Positions 1 to 6,624 are shown, counted from the first letter of the stretch. The stretch: DNA of 10,710 bases from an uncultured Desulfobulbaceae bacterium (GCA_947258675.1 CAMYJP010000128.1:1-10710); one strand, 5' to 3'. Numbers and translations are program-made. Notes: a model not told the origin generated them from the letters alone.

Positions 1-402
1 GGGAAAAAGCAAGAAGCGCAAAACATGGCAGATAAACTTCTTTCATTTGAAGAACTCCGTTATCAGGGTAAAATTCTTACCGCCAATATCTTAAGCTCAG
101 AAAAGAATTATGAAGAGGCAATAAATATACTCTTAGAGGCTGTTAAGGAAGAACCATCATCAAACATTGATAACCAGATAAAATTACGGTTGGAACTTGC
201 GGCAATTTATCTGAACCACAAAAAGGTCGATGAGGCCTATAAAACATATCTTGAAATCACTCAATTATTCCCCCAGAACTATTTTGCCTGGAAACAATTA
301 TATTTTATGCGCAAAGCAGGAGGGGATGATAAGGGAGCTGAGACAATCAAACGGTATCTGGATGCTCAAGGGATAAAGATAAACCCAACTTCACAGCCGT
401 AA
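1..402 (+). CDS. TPR-repeat protein, C-terminal part (5' end probably outside the window)
   Basis: The frame ending at the TAA at 400-402 is open right to base 1, so I treat this as the C-terminal part of a longer protein. An ATG at 25 could start a 125-residue version, but no good Shine-Dalgarno precedes it, which favours the partial reading. Counting from that ATG, residues 52-84 (LRLELAAIYLNHKKVDEAYK and on to LFPQN) form a clear tetratricopeptide unit of two amphipathic helices with the usual Leu/Ala/Tyr/Ala/Pro spacing. A weaker unit lies at residues 11-44, ending in EEPSS. There is no signal peptide or membrane segment in the visible part. TPRs are protein-binding scaffolds, and the partner cannot be told from this fragment. 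It converges on the pilin gene, with a hairpin between them. Confidence 0.75.
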   Translation, partial: GKKQEAQNMADKLLSFEELRYQGKILTANILSSEKNYEEAINILLEAVKEEPSSNIDNQIKLRLELAAIYLNHKKVDEAYKTYLEITQLFPQNYFAWKQLYFMRKAGGDDKGAETIKRYLDAQGIKINPTSQP

Positions 403-411
403 AAAATAGAA

Positions 412-454
412 AAGGCTCCAACCCTTCAGTAGCAAGAATGAGGGCTGAAGCCTT
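412..454. terminator. Bidirectional intrinsic terminator between TPR gene and pilin gene
   Basis: An imperfect inverted repeat pairs AAGGCTCCAACCCTT (412-426) with GAGGGCTGAAGCCTT (440-454), with two mismatches and one G-U pair. On the plus strand it is followed by a T-rich run (CTCGCTTTTCTTTCTTTT). On the minus strand it is followed by the complement of the A-rich run at 402-413. It lies 10 bases after one gene and about 37 bases after the other, so it probably stops both convergent transcripts. Confidence 0.6.
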
Positions 455-490
455 CTCGCTTTTCTTTCTTTTACAGTATCTGTTCTTTAC

Positions 491-898
491 CTAAAATCCG
501 TTTTTACCTAAAATAGCTTTTCTGGTATTATCTTCAATAGTATTTACTGTAATATAGCAATTTGTTGTCCCAATGGTCGTTGACAAAGTCGCACCTGTTG
601 TACTCCAACCGGTAGGAGTTCCACCTTCCATTGCAGCTGTTAGAGACGCAGCGGTAGTAATCACCGTTGCCATACTGGGGCTTACCAGTCGCGTTGCAAA
701 ATTTATCGAAGTAGCTCCTTGTGCGGCCCCATAAACTCCTTCACATGCAGCCTGTGCTGCCTCCCCTCTGATATCCTGGTATTTCGGAATAGCGACTGCC
801 GATAAAATACCCAGGATAACAATCACAATGATTAACTCGATCAGTGTGAAACCTTTCTGATTACCCATAATTCCTTGTTTTTGTCTGAACTTGTCCAT
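491..898 (-). CDS. Type IV pilin / pseudopilin-like protein
   Basis: This 135-residue protein begins MDKFRQKQGIMGNQKG and then has the class III prepilin site KG|FTLIEL. Prepilin peptidase should cut after Gly16, leaving a mature chain of about 119 residues that starts with a methylatable Phe and has the conserved Glu at +5. The hydrophobic helix follows (ELIIVIVILGILSAVAIPKYQ, roughly 21-41). The rest is Thr/Ala/Gly-rich with two cysteines, Cys52 and Cys114, that could form the C-terminal disulfide typical of pilins. The frame extends 29 codons further upstream, but an AGAGGAGG site just before ATG 898 decides the start; a GTG at 901 would fit slightly better in spacing. No pilus-assembly genes are next to it. 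It could be a major pilin, a minor pilin or a type II secretion pseudopilin; the short length does not decide. Confidence 0.85.
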   Translation of the reverse strand: MDKFRQKQGIMGNQKGFTLIELIIVIVILGILSAVAIPKYQDIRGEAAQAACEGVYGAAQGATSINFATRLVSPSMATVITTAASLTAAMEGGTPTGWSTTGATLSTTIGTTNCYITVNTIEDNTRKAILGKNGF

Positions 899-909
899 CA
901 CCGTGATGT

Positions 910-917
910 CCTCCTCT
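910..917 (-). promoter_or_regulatory. Shine-Dalgarno that fixes the pilin start
   Basis: AGAGGAGG on the minus strand lies 11 bases before ATG 898 and 8 bases before GTG 901. It falls inside the longer open frame, so the upstream codons back to 985 are probably untranslated. Confidence 0.7.
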
Positions 918-1085
918 CGTATAGATAAATAGTGTCTTTTTGAGTAAATTACCCTAGTTGCTCCTATCAAAAATACTAACGCCATCTAACCCATATCACT
1001 CCATCACTTAACATTTTATTTTTCAATTCTTGATAGCTAAAGCTTTATTAAACGTCAATTATGAGATTACTCGTTTCATATTATT

Positions 1086-1101
1086 TACTAAATCGGTGCC
1101 A
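1086..1101 (-). promoter_or_regulatory. Possible sigma-54 (-24/-12) promoter for the pilin gene
   Basis: On the minus strand TGGCACCGATTTAGTA matches the -24 half of the RpoN consensus exactly (TGGCAC). The -12 half (TAGTA against TTGCW) matches poorly. Pilin genes are often RpoN/PilR-controlled, which is why I looked here. It would give a leader of roughly 175 bases to ATG 898. The weak -12 box keeps confidence low. Confidence 0.3.
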
Positions 1102-1115
1102 GAGCCCATACTCTT

Positions 1116-1148
1116 TAGAAAAAAAAAGAAATTCCCATTTTTTTTCTA
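1116..1148. repeat. Perfect 11-bp AT-rich inverted repeat
   Basis: TAGAAAAAAAA (1116-1126) and TTTTTTTTCTA (1138-1148) are exact reverse complements separated by 11 bases. It lies between two divergent genes and 15 bases upstream of the possible sigma-54 -24 box. It could be a binding site, a bent-DNA element or a bidirectional terminator-like hairpin; it lacks a GC-rich stem. Confidence 0.6.
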
Positions 1149-1480
1149 ATTTCGATACTGATAATGTATCATCCCCAAAAATATGGATTCATTTCAACTA
1201 AATGGAACTTATCCGGAAGATTAAGAAAAACCAAACAATACCTACTAATTGAGCCTGGAAAAATAATACACGATAAAATATCAACCACCTTTTTCTTGCC
1301 TGAGTTCCAACTCTATGCTAAGTTTTCTGGTTTGTTTGCTGATCCCGTTTATTATCAGGGTTTGTCAACAGGCAATTTCAGCCATCCTCTCCGGGCATGG
1401 TATCAACCAGCCTAAGAAACACAAAGCAAACTAATAAAAAGTGGTTATGAATTGGAACAACAGGACAAATTTAACTTAAG

Positions 1481-1485
1481 AGAGG
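1481..1485 (+). promoter_or_regulatory. Shine-Dalgarno selecting a TTG start
   Basis: AGAGG stands 7 bases before the TTG at 1493. The downstream protein begins exactly where biotin carboxylases normally begin (NKKILVANRGEIA), so the TTG is very probably the true start. Confidence 0.7.
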
Positions 1486-1492
1486 TTTCCCC

Positions 1493-2935
1493 TTGAATAA
1501 AAAGATTCTTGTCGCCAATCGAGGAGAGATTGCTTTACGAATTATCCGAGCCATACAGGAACTTGGCCATGAAGCGGTAGCAGTCTATGAAACACCGGAC
1601 AATGAAGCACTGCACATCAGGGTAGCCAATGAGGCTGTCTGGCTTGGTGATGGTCCGCGATCAGACTATCTCAATATTGATAAAGTAATCAAAGCCGCTA
1701 AAAAGGTCGGTGCTGAGGCTATCCATCCCGGCTATGGCTTTTTAGCGGAAAATCCGGATTTTGCAAAAGCCTGTGAAGAAAGCAACATTATCTTCATCGG
1801 GCCTTCCTCTTCTGTTATAGAATCCCTGGGCAATAAAGTTACTGCTCGCAAAATCATGGAGGAAGCGGGGATTCCTTTGGTACCCGGCACTCCAAATCTG
1901 ACTCCCGGCGATGCCGGGGCTCAGGAGGCCATAGCATTCGCCACCCAGCACGGTTACCCGGTCATGCTCAAAGCCACAGCCGGGGGTGGTGGGCGTGGCA
2001 TAAGACGAATCGAAAATGAAGCCCAACTTATAGAAGAAATTCCAGCCGCCAGATCGGAAGCCAAGGCTGCTTTTAACAATGATGCAGTTTATCTCGAAAA
2101 AGTCGTACTGAATCCCAAACATATCGAAGTACAGATTTTAGCTGACAAATTCGGCAATACCGTACATCTCGGTTCCAGAGATTGCTCTATCCAGCGCCGT
2201 AACCAGAAGCTGGTTGAAATTGCTCCATCTCTTATAGAGGATGAGGAACTGGTTGAGAAAATCTGCACTACAGCTGTCAAGGCAGCCCAGGCAGCTAATT
2301 ATTTTAATGCCGGCACGGTCGAATTTCTAGTTGATAAGGACTGGAATTTTTATTTCATGGAAATCAATACCAGGGTTCAGGTTGAGCACACGGTTACAGA
2401 GATGGTAACTGGAATTGATATAGTGCGTACCCAGATTAAACTGGCTTTTGATAAAAAACTTGTCTTTGAACAGAAAGATATACAGATCCGTGGTTTTGCA
2501 ATAGAAATGCGGATCAACGCCGAAGACCCTCAAAACAACTTTATGCCGGAAGCCGGAAAAACAGTAACCGTCTATCGTTCCCCCGGCGGCTATGGTGTAA
2601 GGTTAGACGGTTTTGTCTACCAAGGTTTCACCATACCGGAAGCCTATGATTCCCTATTAGTAAAGCTAACTGTGCACGGTTTCAGCTGGAACGAAACTGT
2701 TGACCGGCTGCGACGATGTCTGACTAACTATGTCATCTCAGGTCCTAAAACTACGATCCCTTTCTATCTGAAGCTTATTGAGGACCCCGATTTCCGCGCC
2801 GGCAACTTTAACACTTCATTTCTCGATACCCACACGCACCTTCTGGAGTATGAAGAGCAGTCAACAGAGGTGAATAAGCTCGCCCGACTGATCGCAGAAA
2901 TTCACTACAAACAGGAAAATCCTTACGCCATTTAA
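1493..2935 (+). CDS. pycA: Biotin carboxylase subunit (PycA/AccC type)
   Basis: It carboxylates biotin using ATP and bicarbonate, and is the first half-reaction of a biotin-dependent carboxylase in the cytoplasm. The 480 residues show the full ATP-grasp fold: an N-terminal ILVANRGEIALRIIRA (5-20), HPGYGFLAEN (78-87), the glycine loop GGGGRG (164-169) with Lys160 before it, His210, SRDCSIQRRNQKL with Lys239, Mg ligands Glu277 and Glu290, the catalytic EINTRVQVEH (290-299), and Arg340 in EMRINAEDP. AccC of E. coli is about 450 residues; the longer C-terminus is usual in PycA. Position 237 is Asn where most relatives have His (QRRNQK for QRRHQK), and Thr300 replaces the usual Pro after QVEH. The carboxyltransferase gene follows 42 bases later, so the pair is an operon and the subunit probably serves that partner rather than acetyl-CoA carboxylase. 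It starts at TTG, which could lower expression. Confidence 0.88.
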   Translation: MNKKILVANRGEIALRIIRAIQELGHEAVAVYETPDNEALHIRVANEAVWLGDGPRSDYLNIDKVIKAAKKVGAEAIHPGYGFLAENPDFAKACEESNIIFIGPSSSVIESLGNKVTARKIMEEAGIPLVPGTPNLTPGDAGAQEAIAFATQHGYPVMLKATAGGGGRGIRRIENEAQLIEEIPAARSEAKAAFNNDAVYLEKVVLNPKHIEVQILADKFGNTVHLGSRDCSIQRRNQKLVEIAPSLIEDEELVEKICTTAVKAAQAANYFNAGTVEFLVDKDWNFYFMEINTRVQVEHTVTEMVTGIDIVRTQIKLAFDKKLVFEQKDIQIRGFAIEMRINAEDPQNNFMPEAGKTVTVYRSPGGYGVRLDGFVYQGFTIPEAYDSLLVKLTVHGFSWNETVDRLRRCLTNYVISGPKTTIPFYLKLIEDPDFRAGNFNTSFLDTHTHLLEYEEQSTEVNKLARLIAEIHYKQENPYAI

Positions 2936-2977
2936 TAGTACAAGGCTTAAAGAAATTGAATTACAGAGGATAGCAAT

Positions 2978-4891
2978 ATGGAACGAATCGTCCAGGGTAT
3001 GTCAATTACTGATGTACTAAACACACTCCGAAACGCTGATGGATATTATATCACGAATACCGCCCGCGACCTTTCTCAGTCAGATTTTAAAAACCGAATA
3101 CTGCTCCATACCGACCTGCTCGCTGCAAAACCAAGAGAAGATGCCGGTTATTTTTCATTGGAAATCACTGGTGGTGCCTCTGTTCATGTTGATATTCTTC
3201 GCAAGCAAGTTGACCCCTTCCTTAAGCTGGAACTGCTCAGAGAAAAAATGCCCAACACCATGTTCCAGACCCTATGCCGTGGAGTGAATCTTTTCGGATA
3301 TCGGCCCTATCCACAGAACGTTATCAGACTGACGGTTCGAGAATTTGCCAATTATGTTGATGTGTGGCGAGTTTTCGACTTTATGAATCACATCCCTAAC
3401 ATGCAGGCAGTATTTGAAGAGGTTCAGAATGCAGGAAAAATTTTAGAGCCCTCAATCTGCTTCTCAACAGGCCCTGAACACACAGATGATTTTTATGTAA
3501 AAAAAGTAGGTGAGATTCTGGATGTTACTGGTGAAGACATTCTATTATGCATAAAAAATCATGGTGGGCTTGGCACTCCGAAAAGGATCGGAGAATTGGT
3601 GTTGGCTATCAAACAAAAATATCCTGACCTGATAATCCATTATCATGGCCATAATACTGATAGTAATGATGTCGGTAGAATCACCGAAGCGGTATTAAAT
3701 GGGGCAACCATAGTTGACGCCTCAGACCACTCTTTCACCGGCTACTACGGACCGCCGCCGATCCATTCAGTGCTGTATACCCTTAAAGAGCATGGAAAAA
3801 AAGCTGTTGGGATAAATGAAGATGCAGTAATCCAATCTTCTGAAGTTCTCCGACACGAGCGGCAATATTACGAATATTTCGAATCACAGTTTAAAGGATT
3901 CTCGCCAACAGTCCAAATCCATAAGCTGCCGGGAGGAGCTATGGGTAGCAGCTTCGAGCAGGCCGTAAAAGGCGGTTTTTTAGATGACATGCCCAAAATT
4001 CTTCATGACGAATTACCAAAAGTCCAAATCGAACTGGGCAACTGGTGGAGCGTAACCCCTGGTTCCCAGATACTGTGGACTACTGCGGTAAGCCATGTTG
4101 AGAGTGGAGAGAGATATGGTAACCCTTCCGGCGATCTAAAAAACCTGCTGCTTGGCAAATATGGTCCCTTCCCCTTTTACAGGCCTGCCGACTGGATCTA
4201 TGAAAAAGTTTTTGGCCCCCAATGGCAGGAAATTCTCGATAAAGAAGGTGGTGTCGAAGATATCAAAGATATGGATATTGAAAAAGAAAGGGAAAAACTG
4301 ACTGAAAGGATTGGAAGAGAGCCAACTGATCAACAATTAGTTACGTATCTTCAACATCCAAATGACGCTGTTGATTTCTTTAAGTTTGAAGAAAAATTCG
4401 GCATGGTCTATGTATTACCGCCCAGCATACTCCTCCGGCAGGGTGGGTTTAAACTGGGTGAAAACCTGAAGTTCAAAGATCATGATGGAAAAGATCACAT
4501 AATTGAAATAGGTCCCCAGCAGAAGAGTGATGATGGCGAGACAAACATTTATCTGAATGTCGATCATCACCAGCGTGTCTATTATTTCCAGGAAGAAGCA
4601 AAGGACCAGGCTGGTACCGCGAAGGTACCTCAGCTCAGTAAAAAAGAAATCGCTGATCTGGCAAAGACCGGAGATATCAGAGCCCCATTTGCCGGAAATG
4701 TCTGTGAAATAACCGTTGAAGAGGGGCAGGAGGTAAACCCTGGAGACCGGGTTGTCATTCTTGAGGCTATGAAAATGCAGACGCCGGTAATCTGTGAGAT
4801 CGAAGGTGCGGTAGTAGAGATATTTGTGGAACTAGGTAAAGCAGTTCAGCCGGGCGATAAACTGATTAAAATAGGAGTGGATGAAGATTAA
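2978..4891 (+). CDS. pycB: Biotin-dependent carboxyltransferase plus biotinyl carrier (PycB-like)
   Basis: It transfers CO2 from carboxybiotin to a 2-oxo acid, most likely pyruvate to give oxaloacetate. The 637 residues are ordered as a HMGL-like TIM barrel (about 20-290), the conserved PYC/OADA carboxylase region (about 300-480, with VTPGSQ at 359-364 and RYGNPSGD), a small linker domain (about 480-545), and a biotinyl domain (about 565-635) with EAMKM, biotin on Lys599, 38 residues from the end. Metal ligands are kept: Asp31, Lys193 (carbamylated in relatives), His223 and His225. Gln34, Arg101 and Tyr108 of the substrate pocket are also kept. Several motifs differ from the family: RDAHQS is RDLSQS, GGATFD is GGASVH, IKDMAG is IKNHGG and the PGG-x-x-(T/S)-NL motif is PGGAMGSS. 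It is therefore a divergent branch; 2-oxoglutarate carboxylase (CfiA-like), transcarboxylase or oxaloacetate decarboxylase alpha are alternatives. An adjacent biotin carboxylase gene favours a carboxylase. ATG 2978 has AGAGGA 7 bases upstream. Confidence 0.82.
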   Translation: MERIVQGMSITDVLNTLRNADGYYITNTARDLSQSDFKNRILLHTDLLAAKPREDAGYFSLEITGGASVHVDILRKQVDPFLKLELLREKMPNTMFQTLCRGVNLFGYRPYPQNVIRLTVREFANYVDVWRVFDFMNHIPNMQAVFEEVQNAGKILEPSICFSTGPEHTDDFYVKKVGEILDVTGEDILLCIKNHGGLGTPKRIGELVLAIKQKYPDLIIHYHGHNTDSNDVGRITEAVLNGATIVDASDHSFTGYYGPPPIHSVLYTLKEHGKKAVGINEDAVIQSSEVLRHERQYYEYFESQFKGFSPTVQIHKLPGGAMGSSFEQAVKGGFLDDMPKILHDELPKVQIELGNWWSVTPGSQILWTTAVSHVESGERYGNPSGDLKNLLLGKYGPFPFYRPADWIYEKVFGPQWQEILDKEGGVEDIKDMDIEKEREKLTERIGREPTDQQLVTYLQHPNDAVDFFKFEEKFGMVYVLPPSILLRQGGFKLGENLKFKDHDGKDHIIEIGPQQKSDDGETNIYLNVDHHQRVYYFQEEAKDQAGTAKVPQLSKKEIADLAKTGDIRAPFAGNVCEITVEEGQEVNPGDRVVILEAMKMQTPVICEIEGAVVEIFVELGKAVQPGDKLIKIGVDED

Positions 4892-4930
4892 CCCGAATTA
4901 CATCCTTCTGGACTCAATTACCCCTTATTA

Positions 4931-4965
4931 AAAAAACGGAAATTGATTATCAATTTCCGTTTTTT
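4931..4965. terminator. Strong bidirectional intrinsic terminator
   Basis: AAAAAACGGAAATTGA (4931-4946) and TCAATTTCCGTTTTTT (4950-4965) are perfect reverse complements, making a 16-bp stem with a 3-base loop. The T run of the stem serves the rightward carboxylase operon and the A run (T on the minus strand) serves the convergent CBM48 gene. It lies 39 bases after the carboxyltransferase stop. Confidence 0.88.
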
Positions 4966-5043
4966 AGTACCAAAAACATACACCACCCCAAAGGCTAACA
5001 ACAGCTAAGTTCTTAACCTGGTTGTGACATTGTAGGTAAAACT

Positions 5044-5376
5044 TTATGGCACAATAAGAACTGAATTTTCTGTGCAGTATGGATTAGGTTGCCGATTCTG
5101 ATTCTCAGGATCAATACACCACTGACCATCAACTACAAACTGATACTCATATCGTCCTGTTTTCAGTTTCAGCTTTTTCTTCCAAACATTGTCTTTATAC
5201 TTTCTCATCCGGTGATCTTTAGAATCGCTTTCCCAGTTATTAAAATCACCTGCAACGAAAATTTCCTTCGCACCATCAGCAAAAAATTTAAATTCGGTCG
5301 AAGGTATTGTTTTTCTTACCCTCTTAACCGGTTTCTTCTTCGCTGTCACAGCCTTACTTTTTGTTTTGCCAGCCAT
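5044..5376 (-). CDS. Small stand-alone CBM48 (glycogen-binding-type) protein with basic tail
   Basis: This 110-residue protein has one domain. Residues 27-110 match the AMPK-beta/isoamylase N-terminal carbohydrate-binding fold: EIFVAGDFNNW (38-48), an LKTGRYEYQFVVDGQW hairpin ending at Trp86, DP at 89-90, and a final TENSVLIV strand (102-109). The two tryptophans that stack on sugar in AMPK-beta (Trp48 and Trp86) and the Asn near the end (Asn104) are present; the lysine that binds glycogen there is Gln79. Residues 1-22 are 10/22 Lys or Arg (MAGKTKSKAVTAKKKPVKRV...), like a histone-type tail. There is no enzyme domain or signal peptide. Binding to glycogen or another alpha-glucan is inferred from the fold; a regulatory or adaptor role is a guess. 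A clear TAAGGAG lies 8 bases before ATG 5376, and the gene has its own promoter. Confidence 0.85.
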   Translation of the reverse strand: MAGKTKSKAVTAKKKPVKRVRKTIPSTEFKFFADGAKEIFVAGDFNNWESDSKDHRMRKYKDNVWKKKLKLKTGRYEYQFVVDGQWCIDPENQNRQPNPYCTENSVLIVP

Positions 5377-5438
5377 TCGCTATTCTCCTTACCTTTATGA
5401 AATTATTAATGATCTTTGTGTATTCCAAAAATAACTTA

Positions 5439-5453
5439 ACAATTTTTAATTGT
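5439..5453. repeat. Short inverted repeat in the CBM48 leader
   Basis: ACAATT-TTT-AATTGT is a perfect 6-bp inverted repeat with a 3-base spacer, just downstream of the predicted transcription start of the CBM48 gene. It could be an operator, or it could be chance in AT-rich DNA. Confidence 0.35.
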
Positions 5454-5467
5454 CCGCTTAAGACTAC

Positions 5468-5496
5468 TTAATAAGAACACTTAAAATCGATGTCAA
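5468..5496 (-). promoter_or_regulatory. Sigma-70 promoter for the CBM48 gene
   Basis: On the minus strand TTGACA (5496-5491, perfect -35) is followed after 17 bases by TATTAA (5473-5468, 4 of 6 in the -10). Transcription would begin near 5461, giving a leader of about 85 bases. It lies just after the upstream PPC gene's stop, so the CBM48 gene can be expressed on its own. The hexamer TTAAGT (or TTAAGC) occurs four times on the minus strand across promoter and leader. Confidence 0.6.
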
Positions 5497-5505
5497 TTAA
5501 AAAAA

Positions 5506-5943
5506 TCAAGAAAAAGTCAATTTATTAAATCCACATTTTTCATCCCATGGCCTTGTTGCCGAAAAACCTGCAATTTCAACCAGATATACTTCCAGAACCA
5601 AATACACTTTTGTATTTTTGCGAACACAGGCAGTGAGCGTTTCACCGTGATGCCCCATGGCAGCATGTAAATGAAATTTAGGATCCTCTCCTTCCCAAAA
5701 GACACTACCAAACCCAACCGTTTCTCTGGCACCCTGAACATCTGTCCAAACAGGTTCCGGAGGCATTACCGGCTGCTTCGGACCGGTAACCACATCAGCT
5801 TCTCGTATACCGCCAAGTATATGGAACCACCCATTGCGAATTTTTTCTTTTATAGTGACCTTCCTCAAACCTTCCAGGAAATCATCACCATCATCAAAAC
5901 GGAGAGCAAAGACCCTACCAACCTTCCCAGATCTATATTCCAT
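5506..5943 (-). CDS. PPC/DUF296-domain protein (PD1-like putative DNA-binding protein)
   Basis: The 145 residues form a single PPC (plant and prokaryote conserved, DUF296) domain, in bacteria often labelled PD1-like DNA-binding protein. The family signs are GRVFALRFDDGDDFLEGL (9-26), a WFHILGGIREADV strand (39-51), and the hallmark HLHAAMGHHGETL (91-103) with a cluster of histidines at 91, 93, 98 and 99 that could bind a metal. In plants the domain forms trimers and is fused to AT-hooks; here no AT-hook is present, so DNA binding is not shown and the molecular role is open. There is no signal peptide. The start at 5943 has AAAGGAG 7 bases before it. It lies 72 bases after darP on the same strand, so they may be co-transcribed. 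Confidence 0.82.
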   Translation of the reverse strand: MEYRSGKVGRVFALRFDDGDDFLEGLRKVTIKEKIRNGWFHILGGIREADVVTGPKQPVMPPEPVWTDVQGARETVGFGSVFWEGEDPKFHLHAAMGHHGETLTACVRKNTKVYLVLEVYLVEIAGFSATRPWDEKCGFNKLTFS

Positions 5944-6015
5944 TAATTGTCTCCTTTATATAAAATAAATTGTTGCAGGTTAATCATACTGAAAAAAAAG
6001 ATACCGGCATCAGAT

Positions 6016-6624
6016 TCAATCATCATCGAGAATTTCTTGTCGTTCCATTCCTGCTTTCAACATACGGAATATTTCACGCGAATATACAATATTACGTGTC
6101 ATACGGAATATTTCACGCGAATATACAATATTACGTGTTTCCGCAAATTTCCATGCGGCTTTCTGCAATTCTTTCTTGTCCATTTTCGGAAAACGAGTAA
6201 CAACCTCAAGAACCGATCCGGCATATCCTTGATCAGTAAGTAATTCTGCCAGTGAAGCTCTATAGTTATTTTCCACCGCTTTATCATGAAGAATTAAGGT
6301 CTCATTAATAATAGCATCTCTCATACGTTCCAGTTCATGAAACTGAACGTCTTTTTTTAACTTTGATCCACGTTTATCTTCAAGAAAAATCAATAATTCT
6401 CTGGATACATCGGGAGACTGTCGCAGCATCTTGGCAATATATTTTATCTGCCTTTTTCTGGCCCCGCTTTTAAGTCGTTTTATTTTAAGTATGTCTTCTT
6501 TTATACTCTCTGAGCATGGAAGATTTGCTAAATCTTTACCCGCTAAAGTTACAAGTTCGATTACCAGCTTTTCGATCCCTTTTGACTGCCTCTTTCTTTC
6601 TGACTTACTAATAAAGTTTTTCAT
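6016..6624 (-). CDS. darP: DarP/YjgA-family (DUF615) 50S ribosomal assembly factor
   Basis: The 202 residues match the DarP (formerly YjgA) family, a small helical, basic protein that binds late 50S precursors and helps peptidyl-transferase-centre maturation. Visible signs are SKSERKRQSKGIEKLVIEL near the start, LPCSESIKEDILKIKRLKSGARKRQIKYIAKMLR (35-68), FHELERMRDAII and the C-terminal SREIFRML, which corresponds to the family's final S-R-x-I-F-x-x-L. That C-terminal segment is present twice: TRNIVYSREIFRM is repeated exactly, owing to a 39-bp tandem duplication at 6061-6138. The frame stays open, so the product has 13 extra residues. Family members are usually about 170-185 residues, consistent with an added segment. 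The Shine-Dalgarno is weak (AGG, 5 bases before ATG 6624). Confidence 0.85.
   Translation of the reverse strand: MKNFISKSERKRQSKGIEKLVIELVTLAGKDLANLPCSESIKEDILKIKRLKSGARKRQIKYIAKMLRQSPDVSRELLIFLEDKRGSKLKKDVQFHELERMRDAIINETLILHDKAVENNYRASLAELLTDQGYAGSVLEVVTRFPKMDKKELQKAAWKFAETRNIVYSREIFRMTRNIVYSREIFRMLKAGMERQEILDDD
6061..6138. repeat. Exact 39-bp tandem duplication inside darP
   Basis: Bases 6061-6099 and 6100-6138 are identical over all 39 positions, each beginning CATACGGAATATTTCACG. The copies are head-to-tail without a spacer and equal 13 codons, so the darP frame is kept. The absence of any difference suggests a recent slippage or unequal recombination event, or an assembly duplication. 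Confidence 0.95.

Larger units (their letters stand above)
899..1492. other. AT-rich intergenic region between divergent pilin and carboxylase genes
   Basis: About 590 bases with no gene I can support. It contains a 10-bp palindrome TAAAGCTTTA (1038-1047), the possible sigma-54 site (1086-1101) and the perfect inverted repeat at 1116-1148. An 83-codon plus-strand frame at 1164-1415 has no ribosome binding site and no recognisable motif. I could not find a convincing sigma-70 promoter for the rightward carboxylase operon, although one must lie here. Confidence 0.6.

Noticed and set aside
899..985. Longer N-terminus for the pilin (start at 985)
   Set aside because: The extra 29 residues would precede the prepilin leader, and the strong AGAGGAGG at 910-917 lies inside that stretch, pointing to ATG 898 or GTG 901.
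1164..1415. 83-codon plus-strand frame in the gap before the carboxylase operon
   Set aside because: No ribosome binding site, no recognisable domain and an irregular composition in AT-rich DNA; it looks like a chance frame. Homologues in relatives would change this.
5992..6015. Eight-T run on the minus strand 16 bases after darP as a terminator
   Set aside because: The bases before the T run (GATGCCGGTATC) are self-complementary but leave no loop, so no proper hairpin forms.
6061..6138. CRISPR or other repeat array
   Set aside because: There are only two copies, without spacers, inside a coding gene; this is a simple tandem duplication.
5947..6243. Plus-strand frame showing a repeated TEYFTRIYNITC peptide
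   Set aside because: The peptide repeat is only the antisense reading of the 39-bp duplication in darP; there is no independent evidence of a gene.
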